From contig CAWDVK010000013.1 of assembly GCA_963805715.1 (NCBI GenBank), forward strand, positions 205,833-269,832: a DNA stretch of 64,000 nucleotides, given 5' to 3'. Numbering within the stretch: the first letter of the stretch is position 1; each line of letters starts with the position of its first letter. A program made the position numbers and the translations under genes. This document shows, in pieces, positions 26,013-35,011 of this stretch. This stretch comes from CAWDVK01 sp963805715. Its GTDB lineage: Bacteria; Actinomycetota; Actinomycetes; Streptosporangiales; Streptosporangiaceae. The notes beneath the pieces are model-generated. The model was not told the origin of the DNA, did no database searches, and worked only from the letters and a program-made list of their open reading frames with translations.

Positions 26013-27386
26013 ATGGAGCCCATGCCAGCTCAGTTTGACCCGCCGTCCGGCACGCGCGACTTCCTGGCCGAGGAGTTCGAGCGGCGCGAGGGCGCGTTCG
26101 CGGTGATCCGCGAGGTCTTCGCCCGATTCGGCTTCGAGCCGCTGCAGACGCCTGCCTTCGAGCGGCTCGACGTGCTGCTCGGCAAGTACGGCGACGAGGG
26201 CGACAAGCTCATCTTCAAGATCCTCCGCCGCGGCGAGCACGAGGCATCCGGCGAGGCTGACCTGGCCCTGCGCTACGACATGACGGTGCCACTGGCGCGG
26301 GTGGCGGCCGCGTACGGCAGCCAGCTGCCCACCCCCTACAAGCGGTTCGCGATGGGGCCGGTCTGGCGCGCGGACCGGCCGGGAAAGGGACGGTTCCGCG
26401 AGTTCACCCAGTGCGACCTGGACACCCTGGGCTCCGCATCGCCGCTGGCTGACGCCGAGATCATCTGCGCCGTTCACGATGCCATGGCCGGGCTCGGCCT
26501 CGACGGGTTCGGGTTTCAGCTGAACTCGCGCCGGGTGCTGACCGGCCTGCTGGAGGCGTTCGGGGTGCCGGCCAGCCTCGGCCCGGCCGCCCTGATCACC
26601 CTGGACAAGCTCGATAAGCAGCCCCCGCAGGCCGTCATCGCCGAGCTGGCCGACCGCGGCCTGGACGAGGCGACCGCCGCCGAGCTGGTGGATGTCGTCG
26701 GGGCCCCGGATGCGGCCAGCCGGGTCGCGGACGCGCTGAAGGGCAGCGACCAGGGCGTTGCGGGCCTGGACGAGGTGAGCCGCGTGCTGGACCTGGCCGG
26801 CCCCCTGCTCCCGGCGGAGCGGATCGAGTTCTCGCCGCGGCTGGTGCGCGGCCTCAGCTACTACACCGGGACGATCTGGGAAGTCACCGCGCCAGGCGTG
26901 CCCGGCTCGCTGGCCGGAGGCGGCCGGTACGACCACCTGATCGAGCAGCTCGGCGGCCCGGACGTGCCGGCCACCGGCGGCTCCCTCGGCATCGAGCGGA
27001 TCCTGCTGATGCTGCCCGGCGACGCGGCAGTCCGCCCCGGCCGGCTGGACGTGGCCGTCACGGTCTGGAGCGAGGAGCTCGCATCCCGGTCGTTTGCCTT
27101 CGCGGCCCGGGCGCGGGCCGCCGCGCTGCGCGCCAGCGTGTACATGGGGTCATCGGGCAAGCTCGGCAAGCAGCTGAAATGGGCGAGTGACCAGGGGGCG
27201 CGCTGGGCCCTGATCTACGGCAGCAGCGAGCACGAGGCGGGCACGGTCACCGTCCGGGACATGCGGACCGGCGAGCAGGCCGCGGTAGCGGCCAGCGAGC
27301 TGACCAGGTACCTGGCCGAGGCAGCCGAGGCCGAGGCCGCCGAGGCCGAGGCCGCCAGGGGCGCCGAGGCCGGCGGTGGCCGGTGA
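26013..27386 (+). CDS. hisS: Histidyl-tRNA synthetase
   Basis: 457 residues from the ATG at 26013. An ATG at 26022 has better spacing from AGGGAG (26006-26011) and may be the true start. It is a class II synthetase that charges tRNA-His. Motifs include PPSGTRDFLAEEF, ALRYDMTVPLARV, motif 2 FREFTQCDLDTLG with Arg, the histidine-binding LVRGLSYYTG near residue 278, and motif 3 GGSLGIERILLML. The C-terminal about 95 residues form the anticodon-binding domain, ending in an Ala/Glu-rich tail. It lies downstream of the DUF3037 gene and convergent with lipB. Confidence 0.93.
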   Translation: MEPMPAQFDPPSGTRDFLAEEFERREGAFAVIREVFARFGFEPLQTPAFERLDVLLGKYGDEGDKLIFKILRRGEHEASGEADLALRYDMTVPLARVAAAYGSQLPTPYKRFAMGPVWRADRPGKGRFREFTQCDLDTLGSASPLADAEIICAVHDAMAGLGLDGFGFQLNSRRVLTGLLEAFGVPASLGPAALITLDKLDKQPPQAVIAELADRGLDEATAAELVDVVGAPDAASRVADALKGSDQGVAGLDEVSRVLDLAGPLLPAERIEFSPRLVRGLSYYTGTIWEVTAPGVPGSLAGGGRYDHLIEQLGGPDVPATGGSLGIERILLMLPGDAAVRPGRLDVAVTVWSEELASRSFAFAARARAAALRASVYMGSSGKLGKQLKWASDQGARWALIYGSSEHEAGTVTVRDMRTGEQAAVAASELTRYLAEAAEAEAAEAEAARGAEAGGGR

Positions 27387-27495
27387 GCCGGCCGTCCGGC
27401 AGCAGGCCGGGCTCGCGGTGACGGCCGCGCCCGCCGACTGGTTCGCCGCGCTGACCTCCGGCTGCCCCGTCTTCGTGCCGCATCAGGTCGGCTGA
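27376..27495 (+). CDS. Small ORF overlapping hisS end
   Basis: A 39-codon GTG-started frame overlaps the hisS 3' end by 11 bases and ends PADWFAALTSGCPVFVPHQV. It has no ribosome site and no recognised family. It could be a remnant of a longer gene. Low confidence. Confidence 0.2.
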   Translation: MAGEPAVRQQAGLAVTAAPADWFAALTSGCPVFVPHQVG

Positions 27496-27513
27496 GCGGG
27501 CGGGCCGACGGCG

Positions 27514-27533
27514 GCGCGGGGGTCCGCCCGCGC
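27514..27533. terminator. Hairpin between hisS and lipB
   Basis: GCGCGGG (27514-27520) pairs with CCCGCGC (27527-27533) across a 6-base loop, between the convergent hisS and lipB genes. Confidence 0.5.
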
Positions 27534-27545
27534 GGCTGGCCCGCG

Positions 27546-28253
27546 TCAGCGGGCGGCTGCGGCCTCGAGCAGGCCCGGCAGCTCGTCGTCCCGCCGCACG
27601 CTCGTCGCGCCGAGCACGGCCGCCAGCTCCCGCTCGACGACCTCCAGCGCCGCAGTGACCGTCACCGGCCGTCCCGTCTCGGCGCTCAGCGAGGTCACCC
27701 CGGCATCGGCGATCCCGCAGGGAACGATCCGCCCGAACCAGGACAGGTCGCAGTCGCAGTTGAGCGCGAAGCCGTGCATCGTGACGCCGCGGGACACGCG
27801 GATCCCGATCTGGCCGAGCTTGCGGTCCGGCCTGCCGCCCGTGCCGCTGATCCAGACGCCGCTGCGGCCATCGACCCGGCCCGTGCGCACCCCGAACTCG
27901 GCGCAGGCGCGGATCATGGCCTCCTCGATCGCCCGGACATAGGCGATGACATCAACCGGCTCGTCGAGCCGCACGATCGGGTAGCCCACCAGCTGGCCGG
28001 GGCCGTGCCAGGTAATCTTCCCGCCGCGGTCAACGTCGATGACGGGGGCTCCGGCGTCGCCGAGCGGTCGGTCCAGCGGGCTCGTCCGCTTCCCGGCCGT
28101 GTAGACGGGCGGATGCTCGAGCAGCAGGCAGGTGTCGGGGATGTCGCCGCGCACGCGCCGCTCGTGAACCAGCCGCTGCAGCTCCCATGCCTGCGGATAG
28201 GGCACTGCGCCGGCGCCGAAGCCGAGCCGGGCGAAGATTAGGTCGCCATGCAT
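27546..28253 (-). CDS. lipB: Octanoyl-[ACP]:protein N-octanoyltransferase
   Basis: 235 residues. It transfers octanoyl from acyl-carrier protein to lipoyl domains, the step before LipA. Motifs are LLLEHPPVYTAGKRT, GGKITWHGPGQLVGYPI, the catalytic lysine in KLGQIGIRVSRGVTMHGFAL, and the catalytic cysteine in IVPCGIADAGVTSLS (about residue 179). All family landmarks are present. Minus-strand TAAGCT lies 6 bases before the ATG at 28253, so the transcript is probably leaderless. It is separated from lipA by about 5 kb, unlike the usual adjacency. Confidence 0.95.
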   Translation of the reverse strand: MHGDLIFARLGFGAGAVPYPQAWELQRLVHERRVRGDIPDTCLLLEHPPVYTAGKRTSPLDRPLGDAGAPVIDVDRGGKITWHGPGQLVGYPIVRLDEPVDVIAYVRAIEEAMIRACAEFGVRTGRVDGRSGVWISGTGGRPDRKLGQIGIRVSRGVTMHGFALNCDCDLSWFGRIVPCGIADAGVTSLSAETGRPVTVTAALEVVERELAAVLGATSVRRDDELPGLLEAAAAR

Positions 28254-28259
28254 AACGAC

Positions 28260-28265
28260 AGCTTA
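28260..28265 (-). promoter_or_regulatory. Leaderless-type -10 box of lipB
   Basis: Minus-strand TAAGCT ends 6 bases before the lipB ATG. Confidence 0.5.
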
Positions 28266-28317
28266 AGCGCGCGGCGCCGATGGCCGCGCGGGGCGCTGGA
28301 GCAGCCGGGGGAATGCG

Positions 28318-29067
28318 ATGCAGGTGGGTATGACTTGGAATAACCAGGGAGGTAGGCCTGTGTTCTCCGAGGATCAGCTGCGCAGCATGAGCGAGCACGA
28401 GCGGCTGAGCCTGCTCCGGACGCTGGTGGCGATGAGCAGCCAGGTTTCGGCCCCTGATCCGCACGCGGAGCGGCGGCGGACCATCTTTCTCGTCGCCGTG
28501 GTGATCTGCTGCATCGCGCTGGCCGCGTGGATCGGAGTGCTGGCGGTGACGCTGCCGCGCTACTACCGGGCCGGGGGCTGGCGCGGTGCCTGGGTCGGCT
28601 TCGACCTGGCGGAACTGGCCGCCTTCGCGGTCACCGGCTGGGCCGCCTGGCGCCGCCGCCAGATCCTGATCATCTGCCTGGTCGTGCTGGCCACCCTGCT
28701 GTGCTGCGATGCCTGGTTCGATGTGGTACTCAACGCGAGAACCAGCGGTTTCATGGTCAGCCTGCTGTCAGCGCTGCTGATCGAGCTGCCGCTGGCGGCC
28801 GTCGCCATCTTCGGCGCCCGGCGGCTGCTGCGGTCGGCGTACGCCGCATCGTGGCTGTACCGGGGCCAGCCAGGGTCAGTACCGGCACTGTGGCGGGCCG
28901 ACCTGATCTCCAATCTCCCCGGAAATCATCTGCGCGACATTTTCTGCGCCCCGGATGCGGCCAGCCCGGATGCTGCTGATTCCGCGCCGGACGAAGCTGT
29001 GCGCGGCGCCGGCAGCCGGGATGGGGTCAGCAGGTCGCCGGGCGGTTCCGGCCGGGCGGGCCGGTAG
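28318..29067 (+). CDS. Four-helix membrane protein
   Basis: 249 residues from the ATG at 28318. An ATG at 28330 is possible, with AGGTGGG just before it. A soluble N-terminal helix region (FSEDQLRSMSEHERLSLLRT) is followed by four hydrophobic helices at about 57-78, 93-112, 118-135 and 142-163, and a charged, Asp/Ala-rich C-terminus. No transport or catalytic motif is seen. The position between lipB and the epimerase suggests no clear function. Confidence 0.72.
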   Translation: MQVGMTWNNQGGRPVFSEDQLRSMSEHERLSLLRTLVAMSSQVSAPDPHAERRRTIFLVAVVICCIALAAWIGVLAVTLPRYYRAGGWRGAWVGFDLAELAAFAVTGWAAWRRRQILIICLVVLATLLCCDAWFDVVLNARTSGFMVSLLSALLIELPLAAVAIFGARRLLRSAYAASWLYRGQPGSVPALWRADLISNLPGNHLRDIFCAPDAASPDAADSAPDEAVRGAGSRDGVSRSPGGSGRAGR

Positions 29068-29104
29068 CGGGTGCGCCGGCAGCCCGTCCGGCCCGGGGAG
29101 TGCC

Positions 29105-30010
29105 TCAGCGGCTGGCCGCGAGCTCGGCGCCGAGGGCAGCGCGAAGCTCGGGGTGCCTGAACTCGAATCCGGCCTGCCGCAGCCGGGCCGGCCGGACCCT
29201 GGCCCCGGCGAGCAGCTCGCTGGACACCTCGCCGAGCCCGGCCCGCAGCAGCCCGGCGGGCACCCGCAGCAGGGCGGGCCGGCCGACCGCGCTGGCCAGG
29301 GCCGCGGTCAGCTCGGCGTTCGTGACCGGCTCCGGGGCCGTCAGGTTGACCGGGCCGCTGATCCCGGCCTGATCCTGCAGGAACCGGATGGCGCGCACCT
29401 CGTCGGTCAGCGATATCCAGCTGATGTACTGATCGCCCGCACCGAGCCGCGCGCCGAGGCCCAGCCGGAAGACGGGCGCCAGCCGCGCGAGCATGCCGCC
29501 GCGGCGGGACAGCACGATTCCGCTGCGCAGGTTCACCACCCGGACCCCGGCCGCGCCGGCCGCCGCCGCGGCCGCCTCCCAGTCCCGGACCAGGGCGGCC
29601 AGGAACCCGGTCCCGGCCGGGGCGCTCTCATCGACCTCGCGGTCACCGGTATCGCCGTACCAGCCGATAGCCGATCCAGCCAGCAGTACCAGCGGCGGCA
29701 CGGCGGCCGCGGTCATCGCGGCGACCAGCCCCTCCGTGCTGGTCACGCGACTGGCCCTGAGTTCGTGCTTACGTGCCTCGGTCCACCGGCCGCTGGCGAT
29801 GGGGGCCCCGGCCAGGTGCACGACCGCATCGGCGCCGCTGAGCACGGCCGGGTCCAGGCCGCCGCGCGGGGCCAGCGGATCCCACCGGATCTCGGCGGGG
29901 GACGCGGGCTGGCCGCGGACCAGCCGGACCACCTCGGCGCCGCCCTGCCGCAGGCTTTCCGTCAGCGCCGTGCCGATCAGCCCTGCTGAGCCGGTAACCA
30001 CAACCCGCAT
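29105..30010 (-). CDS. TIGR01777/SDR39U1-family epimerase-like protein
   Basis: 301 residues. The N-terminal Rossmann motif VVVTGSAGLIGTAL is followed by ADAVVHLAGAPIASGRWTEAR and SAIGWYGDTGDREVDES, where the Tyr in GWYG is characteristic of this extended short-chain dehydrogenase family. The C-terminal DUF1731 segment contains NAELTAALASAVGRPALLRV. Its substrate is unknown. In Streptomyces the gene likewise lies between lipB and the E2 gene. A purine-rich GGGGGAAA precedes the ATG. Confidence 0.9.
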   Translation of the reverse strand: MRVVVTGSAGLIGTALTESLRQGGAEVVRLVRGQPASPAEIRWDPLAPRGGLDPAVLSGADAVVHLAGAPIASGRWTEARKHELRASRVTSTEGLVAAMTAAAVPPLVLLAGSAIGWYGDTGDREVDESAPAGTGFLAALVRDWEAAAAAAGAAGVRVVNLRSGIVLSRRGGMLARLAPVFRLGLGARLGAGDQYISWISLTDEVRAIRFLQDQAGISGPVNLTAPEPVTNAELTAALASAVGRPALLRVPAGLLRAGLGEVSSELLAGARVRPARLRQAGFEFRHPELRAALGAELAASR

Positions 30011-30069
30011 GACAGTTTCCCCCGCCGGCCGGCCCGGGGATGTCCCGGCCGGCCGGCCGCAGCGCCCGG

Positions 30070-31800
30070 CTAGAGGCCGAGCTCGGTCTCGAAGGCGCCT
30101 TCCTCGAGCCGCGCCTTCATGGTGACCAGGAACCGCGCCGCATCGGCGCCGTCCACCAGCCGGTGGTCGTAGGTCAGGGCCAGGTAGACCATCGACCGTA
30201 CCGCGATCACCTCGCCGAGCGCCGGGTCATCCACGACAACGGCGCGCTTGACGACGGTGCCCGTGCCGAGGATGCCGACCTGCGGCTGGTTGATGATCGG
30301 CGTGTCGAAGAGCGCTCCCCGGCTGCCGGTGCTGGTCAGCGTGAAGGTCCCGCCGGACAGGTCGTCCGGGCTCACCTGCCCGGCCCTGGTGCGAGCCGCG
30401 AGATCGGCGATCTTGCGGGCCAGCCCGCCGATGTTGAGGTCGCCGGCATTCCTGATGACGGGCACCATCAGGCCGCGCTCGGTGTCGACGGCGATGCCGA
30501 GATGCTCGGCGTCGTGGTACGTCACCTGGCCAGACGCCGCGTCGATGACCGCGTTCAGCCGCGGGTGCACCTTCAGCGCCTCCACCGCGGCCAGCGCGAA
30601 GAACGGCAGGAAGGAGAGCCTGACGCCCTCCCGTGCCTCAAACGCTGCCCTGGCCCGGTCCCGCAGCCTGGCGATAGCCGTGACATCAGCCTCGACCACG
30701 GTGGTCAGCTGGGCCAACGTCTGCAGCGACTCGACCATGCGCTGGGCGATGACCTGCCGGGCCCGCGACATCCGCTCGGTGGTGCCGCGCAGGCTGGACG
30801 GGACGATGGCTGGCCGCTGCTGGCGCAGTCCCTGCGGCTCGCGCCCCGCGGCGCCGGCCTGCTGGGCCGGCCACGGCTGGGCGGGCGCCGTGGCGGCGGC
30901 CTGGCCAGCAGGCGCCCGGGCGGGCGCGGCAGGCCCGGCCTGAGGCGCCGGAGACGGGGCAGGCCGCTGCTGCGGCGCTGCCGCGCCGCTGCGGCCGCGC
31001 TGGGCCGCGTCGAGCACGTCCTGCTTGCGGATCCGGCCGCCGACGCCGGTCCCGGTCACCGTGGCGAGGTCGATCCCGTGCTCGGCGGCCAGCTTGCGGA
31101 CCAGCGGCGTGACATACGGGCTCTCGGCGCCGTTGGCGAACTGGCCCGGTGCCTCGTCGGCGGCCGCCGGGCCGGCGCCGTCCGGCGGCGCGGAGCCTGG
31201 CTGCTGCGCCGCGCCCTGGCCGGGAGCCGGCGCCGGGGGCTGGTAGGGCTCCTGGTACGCGGGCGGGCCCTGGTTGGCCGCGGCCGGGGGATCGGCCTGC
31301 TGCTGATAGCCGGGCGGCGGGTAGGCGGCAGGCTGCTGATACGCGTCGGCCTGCTGGTAGGCGGCGGGCTGGTACGCGGCCGGCTGCTGCTGGTAGCCGC
31401 CGCCCTGGACCTGCGCTGCCTCGGACTGCGGCTCCGCCGGGGCGCCCTGCGCCGGGGCGGCCTCGGGGGGCGCCTCGGCCTGCGCGGGCGCCGGCTGCCG
31501 CGGCTCGGCGGCGGCCGGGGCTGCTGCCGCGGCCTGGCCGTCAGCCGCGGCGGCGGCCGCGCCGTCCTCGTCTATGACCGCGAGCTCGGCGCCCACGGCG
31601 ACCGTCTCATCCTCGGCGACGGTGATTCCCCGCAGGACCCCGGAGACGGGCGAGGGAATCTCGGTGTCCACCTTGTCAGTGGACACCTCGAGCAGCGGCT
31701 CGTCGGCCTCGACGTGCTCGCCCTCCTGCTTCAGCCAGCGCGTGACAGTTCCCTCGGTGACGCTCTCGCCGAGCTGTGGCATCGATACGGAGATCGACAT
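30070..31800 (-). CDS. sucB: 2-oxoacid dehydrogenase E2, dihydrolipoyl acyltransferase
   Basis: 576 residues from the ATG at 31800. Residues 2-77 are one lipoyl domain, with the lipoylated Lys43 in STDKVDTE. About 80-225 is an Ala/Pro/Gln/Tyr-rich linker with GYQQQ and AAYQQ repeats. About 227-262 is the E3/E1-binding domain (VTPLVRKLAAEHGIDLATVT). The C-terminal catalytic domain ends with YDHRLVDGADAARF, whose His546 is catalytic. The domain order fits the SucB-type E2 of the 2-oxoglutarate or pyruvate complex. Actinobacterial SucB often has two lipoyl domains; only one is present here. lpdA lies just upstream (stop 31883) and the lipoate genes are nearby. Confidence 0.92.
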   Translation of the reverse strand: MSISVSMPQLGESVTEGTVTRWLKQEGEHVEADEPLLEVSTDKVDTEIPSPVSGVLRGITVAEDETVAVGAELAVIDEDGAAAAAADGQAAAAAPAAAEPRQPAPAQAEAPPEAAPAQGAPAEPQSEAAQVQGGGYQQQPAAYQPAAYQQADAYQQPAAYPPPGYQQQADPPAAANQGPPAYQEPYQPPAPAPGQGAAQQPGSAPPDGAGPAAADEAPGQFANGAESPYVTPLVRKLAAEHGIDLATVTGTGVGGRIRKQDVLDAAQRGRSGAAAPQQRPAPSPAPQAGPAAPARAPAGQAAATAPAQPWPAQQAGAAGREPQGLRQQRPAIVPSSLRGTTERMSRARQVIAQRMVESLQTLAQLTTVVEADVTAIARLRDRARAAFEAREGVRLSFLPFFALAAVEALKVHPRLNAVIDAASGQVTYHDAEHLGIAVDTERGLMVPVIRNAGDLNIGGLARKIADLAARTRAGQVSPDDLSGGTFTLTSTGSRGALFDTPIINQPQVGILGTGTVVKRAVVVDDPALGEVIAVRSMVYLALTYDHRLVDGADAARFLVTMKARLEEGAFETELGL

Positions 31801-31882
31801 GGCTTCCCGCAACTCCTTCGTTATGTCGACTCTTACGCGCGTGGCCGGGCCGGGCTGCGGGCCGGGTCACGACGATCAGTAC

Positions 31883-33259
31883 TCATGCGTGGACATGCAG
31901 CGGCTTGCCCGCGAGCGCGAGATGCGCCTCACCGATCGCCTCGGACTGCGTCGGGTGCGGGTGGATGAGCTGGGCGACCTCGGCGGGCAGGGCCTCCCAG
32001 TTGTAGATCAGCTGGCCTTCGGCGATGAGGTCGCCCACCCGGCCGCCCACCAGGTGAATGCCCAGGACCGGGCCGCCGCCCGCGGTCGCGATGACCTTGG
32101 CCGCGCCCTGGGTCTGCAGGATCTGGCTCCGGCCGTTGCCGGCCAGGTCGTAAGTGAACTCGGTGGTCTCGATGCCCCGCTCGGCCGCCTGGGCCGACGT
32201 GATGCCCACGGAGGCAACCTCGGGGTCACTGTAGGTGACGCGCGGCACCCCGTCATAGTCGATGGGCGTGACCGGCAGGCCGGCCAGCCGCTCGGCGACC
32301 AGGATTCCCTCGGCGAACCCGACGTGCGCGAGCTGCAGGCCCGGCCTCAGGTCGCCGACTGCCGAGATCGTCGGGACGCTGGTCTGGCAGTACTCATCGA
32401 CCAGCACGAAGCCACGGTCCATCGCCACCCCGGCCTCCTCGTAGCCGAGGCCCGCGGAGACCGGCCCGCGGCCGACCGCGACGAGCAGCAGCTCGGCGTC
32501 GATCGTGCTGCCTCCCTCCAGCGTCACGGTGATGCCCGACCCGGTGTCCTTGGCGCCCTCGAAGCGGGTGCCGAGCTTGTAGCTGATGCCGCGCCGCCGG
32601 AAGGCCCGCTCGAGGAGCTTGGAGCTGGACTCCTCCTCTGCCGGGAGCAGGTGCGGGAGCATCTCGACGATCGTGACCTCGGCACCGAAGGAGCGCCAGA
32701 CGCTCGCGAACTCCACCCCGATGACGCCGCCGCCCAGGATGACCACGGAGGCAGGCACCCGGTCCAGCAGCAGGGCGTGCTCGCTGGTGATCACGCGCTG
32801 CCCGTCCACCTGCAGGCCGGGCAGGCTGCGGGACTCTGACCCGGTGGCCAGCACCACGTGCGCGCCCTCGATCACCCGGTCGCCCACCTGGACCTGGGTC
32901 GGCGAGATGAGCCGGCCGTCGCCCTCGATCACGTCGATGTGACGGCTGCCGACCAGGCCGACGAGGCCCTTCCAGAGCCGGGTCACGACCTTGTCCTTGT
33001 AGGCGTTCACGGCGGGCACGTCGATGCCGTCCAGGGTGCTGCGGACGCCCACGGCCATGCCGTCCCTGGCATGGTCAGCGACCTCGGCGGCGTGCAGCAG
33101 TGCCTTGGTCGGGATGCAGCCGCGGTGCAGGCAGGTACCGCCGACCTTGTCCTTCTCGATCATGGCCACACGCTTGCCCAGCTCGGCGGCCCGCAGCGCG
33201 CAGGCATACCCGCCGCTGCCGCCGCCGAGGATGACGATGTCGTAGCCGCTGTCCGTCAC
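31883..33259 (-). CDS. lpdA: Dihydrolipoyl dehydrogenase (E3)
   Basis: A 458-residue FAD enzyme that reoxidises dihydrolipoyl groups using NAD+. FAD binding: IVILGGGSGGYACAL. The redox disulphide is in GGTCLHRGCIPTK (Cys43 and Cys48). NAD binding: VVILGGGVIGVEFASV. FAD-ribityl motif: TISAVGDL. The C-terminal active-site HPHPTQSE supplies the His/Glu pair. It is transcribed leftwards just ahead of the E2 gene with an 82-base gap, probably as one operon. All landmark residues are intact. Confidence 0.96.
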   Translation of the reverse strand: MTDSGYDIVILGGGSGGYACALRAAELGKRVAMIEKDKVGGTCLHRGCIPTKALLHAAEVADHARDGMAVGVRSTLDGIDVPAVNAYKDKVVTRLWKGLVGLVGSRHIDVIEGDGRLISPTQVQVGDRVIEGAHVVLATGSESRSLPGLQVDGQRVITSEHALLLDRVPASVVILGGGVIGVEFASVWRSFGAEVTIVEMLPHLLPAEEESSSKLLERAFRRRGISYKLGTRFEGAKDTGSGITVTLEGGSTIDAELLLVAVGRGPVSAGLGYEEAGVAMDRGFVLVDEYCQTSVPTISAVGDLRPGLQLAHVGFAEGILVAERLAGLPVTPIDYDGVPRVTYSDPEVASVGITSAQAAERGIETTEFTYDLAGNGRSQILQTQGAAKVIATAGGGPVLGIHLVGGRVGDLIAEGQLIYNWEALPAEVAQLIHPHPTQSEAIGEAHLALAGKPLHVHA

Positions 33260-33423
33260 TGTCTGCTCCTTGTCAGTTCTCTCGCCCGCGGGGCCGCCCG
33301 CGTCCGCTTCCTGCCCGCCCCGCGCCCGCCGCCGCTCCGGGACCGGGCCGCTGCCCGGCGCCGCGCGCCAGTCCGGCTCTCATCTGCCTGCGATTCTGCC
33401 TGCGATCCAGCCCGGTGTCCTCG

Positions 33424-34937
33424 CTAGAGCCGGCCAGCCGCCACGTCGGCAGCCACCTCGACCAGCATCCGCACGGCGGCACCGGTGCCGCCGCGCGGGG
33501 TGTACCCGGATGGCTCGCCTTCATGGAAGGCAGGCCCGGCAATATCGACGTGCGCCCAGCGTGCGCCGTCCGGGACGAATTCCCGCAGGAACAGGCCGGC
33601 CACCAGCATGCCGGCGTTCCGGTCGCCCGAGACGTTGGCAATGTCGGCCACGGTCGAGTCCAGGCTCTTGCGGAGCTCGTCGGGCAGCGGCATCGGCCAG
33701 GCGGCCTCGCCGCCCCGGCGGGCGGCGGCGACCACGCCGTCCCGGACTTCCTCCGCGTTGGCCATCACGCCGCTGATGGCCGGTCCGAGCGCGACCACCT
33801 GGGCGCCGGTCAGGGTGGCCACGTCGATGATCAGGTCAGGGGAGTCGGCACCGGAGCGGGCCAGCGCGTCGGCCAGGACGAGGCGCCCCTCAGCGTCGGT
33901 ATTGAGGACCTCGACCGTCTTCCCGCCGTAGATGGTGATCACGTCGGACGGCCGCTGCGCCGCGCCGCCCGGCATGTTCTCGGCGAGCGCCAGGTAGCCG
34001 ATGACGTTCACGGCCGGCCGGAGCGCGGCGATCGCCTGCAGCGCGCCGAGCACCGCGGCGGCCCCGCCCATGTCCGACTTCATGGCCTCCATCGACTTGG
34101 GCGGCTTGAGCGACAGGCCGCCGGAGTCGAAGGTAATGCCCTTCCCGGCCAGTACCAGCGTGCGGGAGGCGTCGGGATGGGCGTAGCTGAGCCGGACCAG
34201 CCGAGGCGGGTGCACCGAGCCCTGGCCGACGCCGGTGATCCCGCCGTAGCCTTCCTCGGCCAGCGCGGTGGCATCGAGGATCTCGATGCCCAGGCCGCTG
34301 GCGGCGGCAACGCGCGCCGCCTCGGCGGCGAAGGTCTCCGGGTACAGGTGCGACGGGCTGGTGTTCACCAGGTCGCGCACGAGCGTCATGGCGTCGGCCA
34401 GGATGCGGGCCCTGGCCGCGCCGGCCTGCCCGGCCGCCTCGTCCTGGCCCAGCAGGGTGAGTTCCGGCCGGGCCGCCGCCTTCTTCCCGGTCCGGTACCG
34501 GGTGAAGACATAGCCGCCGAGCAGGCCGCCGAGCGCGACCGCCTCCGCCTCGGCCGCATCCCTGGCTGGCAGCGCCAGGGCGATCTTGCGGGCCGGCCCG
34601 CTGGTCAGGGACCTGACCGCTGCGCCGGCCGCCCGGCGCAGCACCTCGGTGCCGCCGGCGGCTGGCCGTCTGCCCGGCCGGCGACGGGCCCGAGGCCCAC
34701 GGCGGCCACCACCGGTGCCTGCAGACGGCCGCCCGACGCGACCCTGGTCAGCTCTTCCGGCTTGCCGGTCGCGCCCAGCGCGGCGAGGGTCGCCGCCAGC
34801 ATGCCGCCCATGGCCGCATCGATGTCCTCGGCACCGGGCGCTAGCACGGGCCCGCCCGGGTCCTCGAGCACGCCGATGACGACGGCGTCTGCTGTCACTT
34901 CACGGGGGGCGCTCTGGCTCGTCTCCAGGATCGTCAC
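33424..34937 (-). CDS. pepA: Leucyl aminopeptidase (M17), frameshifted
   Basis: The N-terminal part (34937 to about 34665) reads TADAVVIGVLEDPGGPVLAP and ends VVAAVGLGPVAG. From about 34660 the protein continues one frame over as GGTEVLRRAAGAAVRSL and carries the M17 catalytic core. Metal-ligand motifs are VLAGKGITFDSGGLSLKP, MKSDMGGAAAVLGAL and NTDAEGRLVLADAL, which bind two metal ions. Restoring one C in the run at about 34664-34667 joins both parts into about 504 residues, the family length. A GTG start at 34937 with minus-strand TAGGCT 6 bases upstream is leaderless-type. The break is most likely a sequence error. Confidence 0.85.
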
Positions 34938-34943
34938 GGTCCG

Positions 34944-34949
34944 AGCCTA
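34944..34949 (-). promoter_or_regulatory. Leaderless-type -10 box of pepA
   Basis: Minus-strand TAGGCT ends 6 bases before the GTG of pepA. Confidence 0.5.
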
Positions 34950-35011
34950 GTGCCTGCCCTGATGGACCGATCACGGTGCTCACTGCAGGCGCCGGCGATC
35001 CCGCAGGCCGG

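Noticed and set aside
27376..27495. Functional gene after hisS
   Set aside because: There is no ribosome site, it overlaps hisS and its composition is unremarkable, so it is listed only at low confidence.
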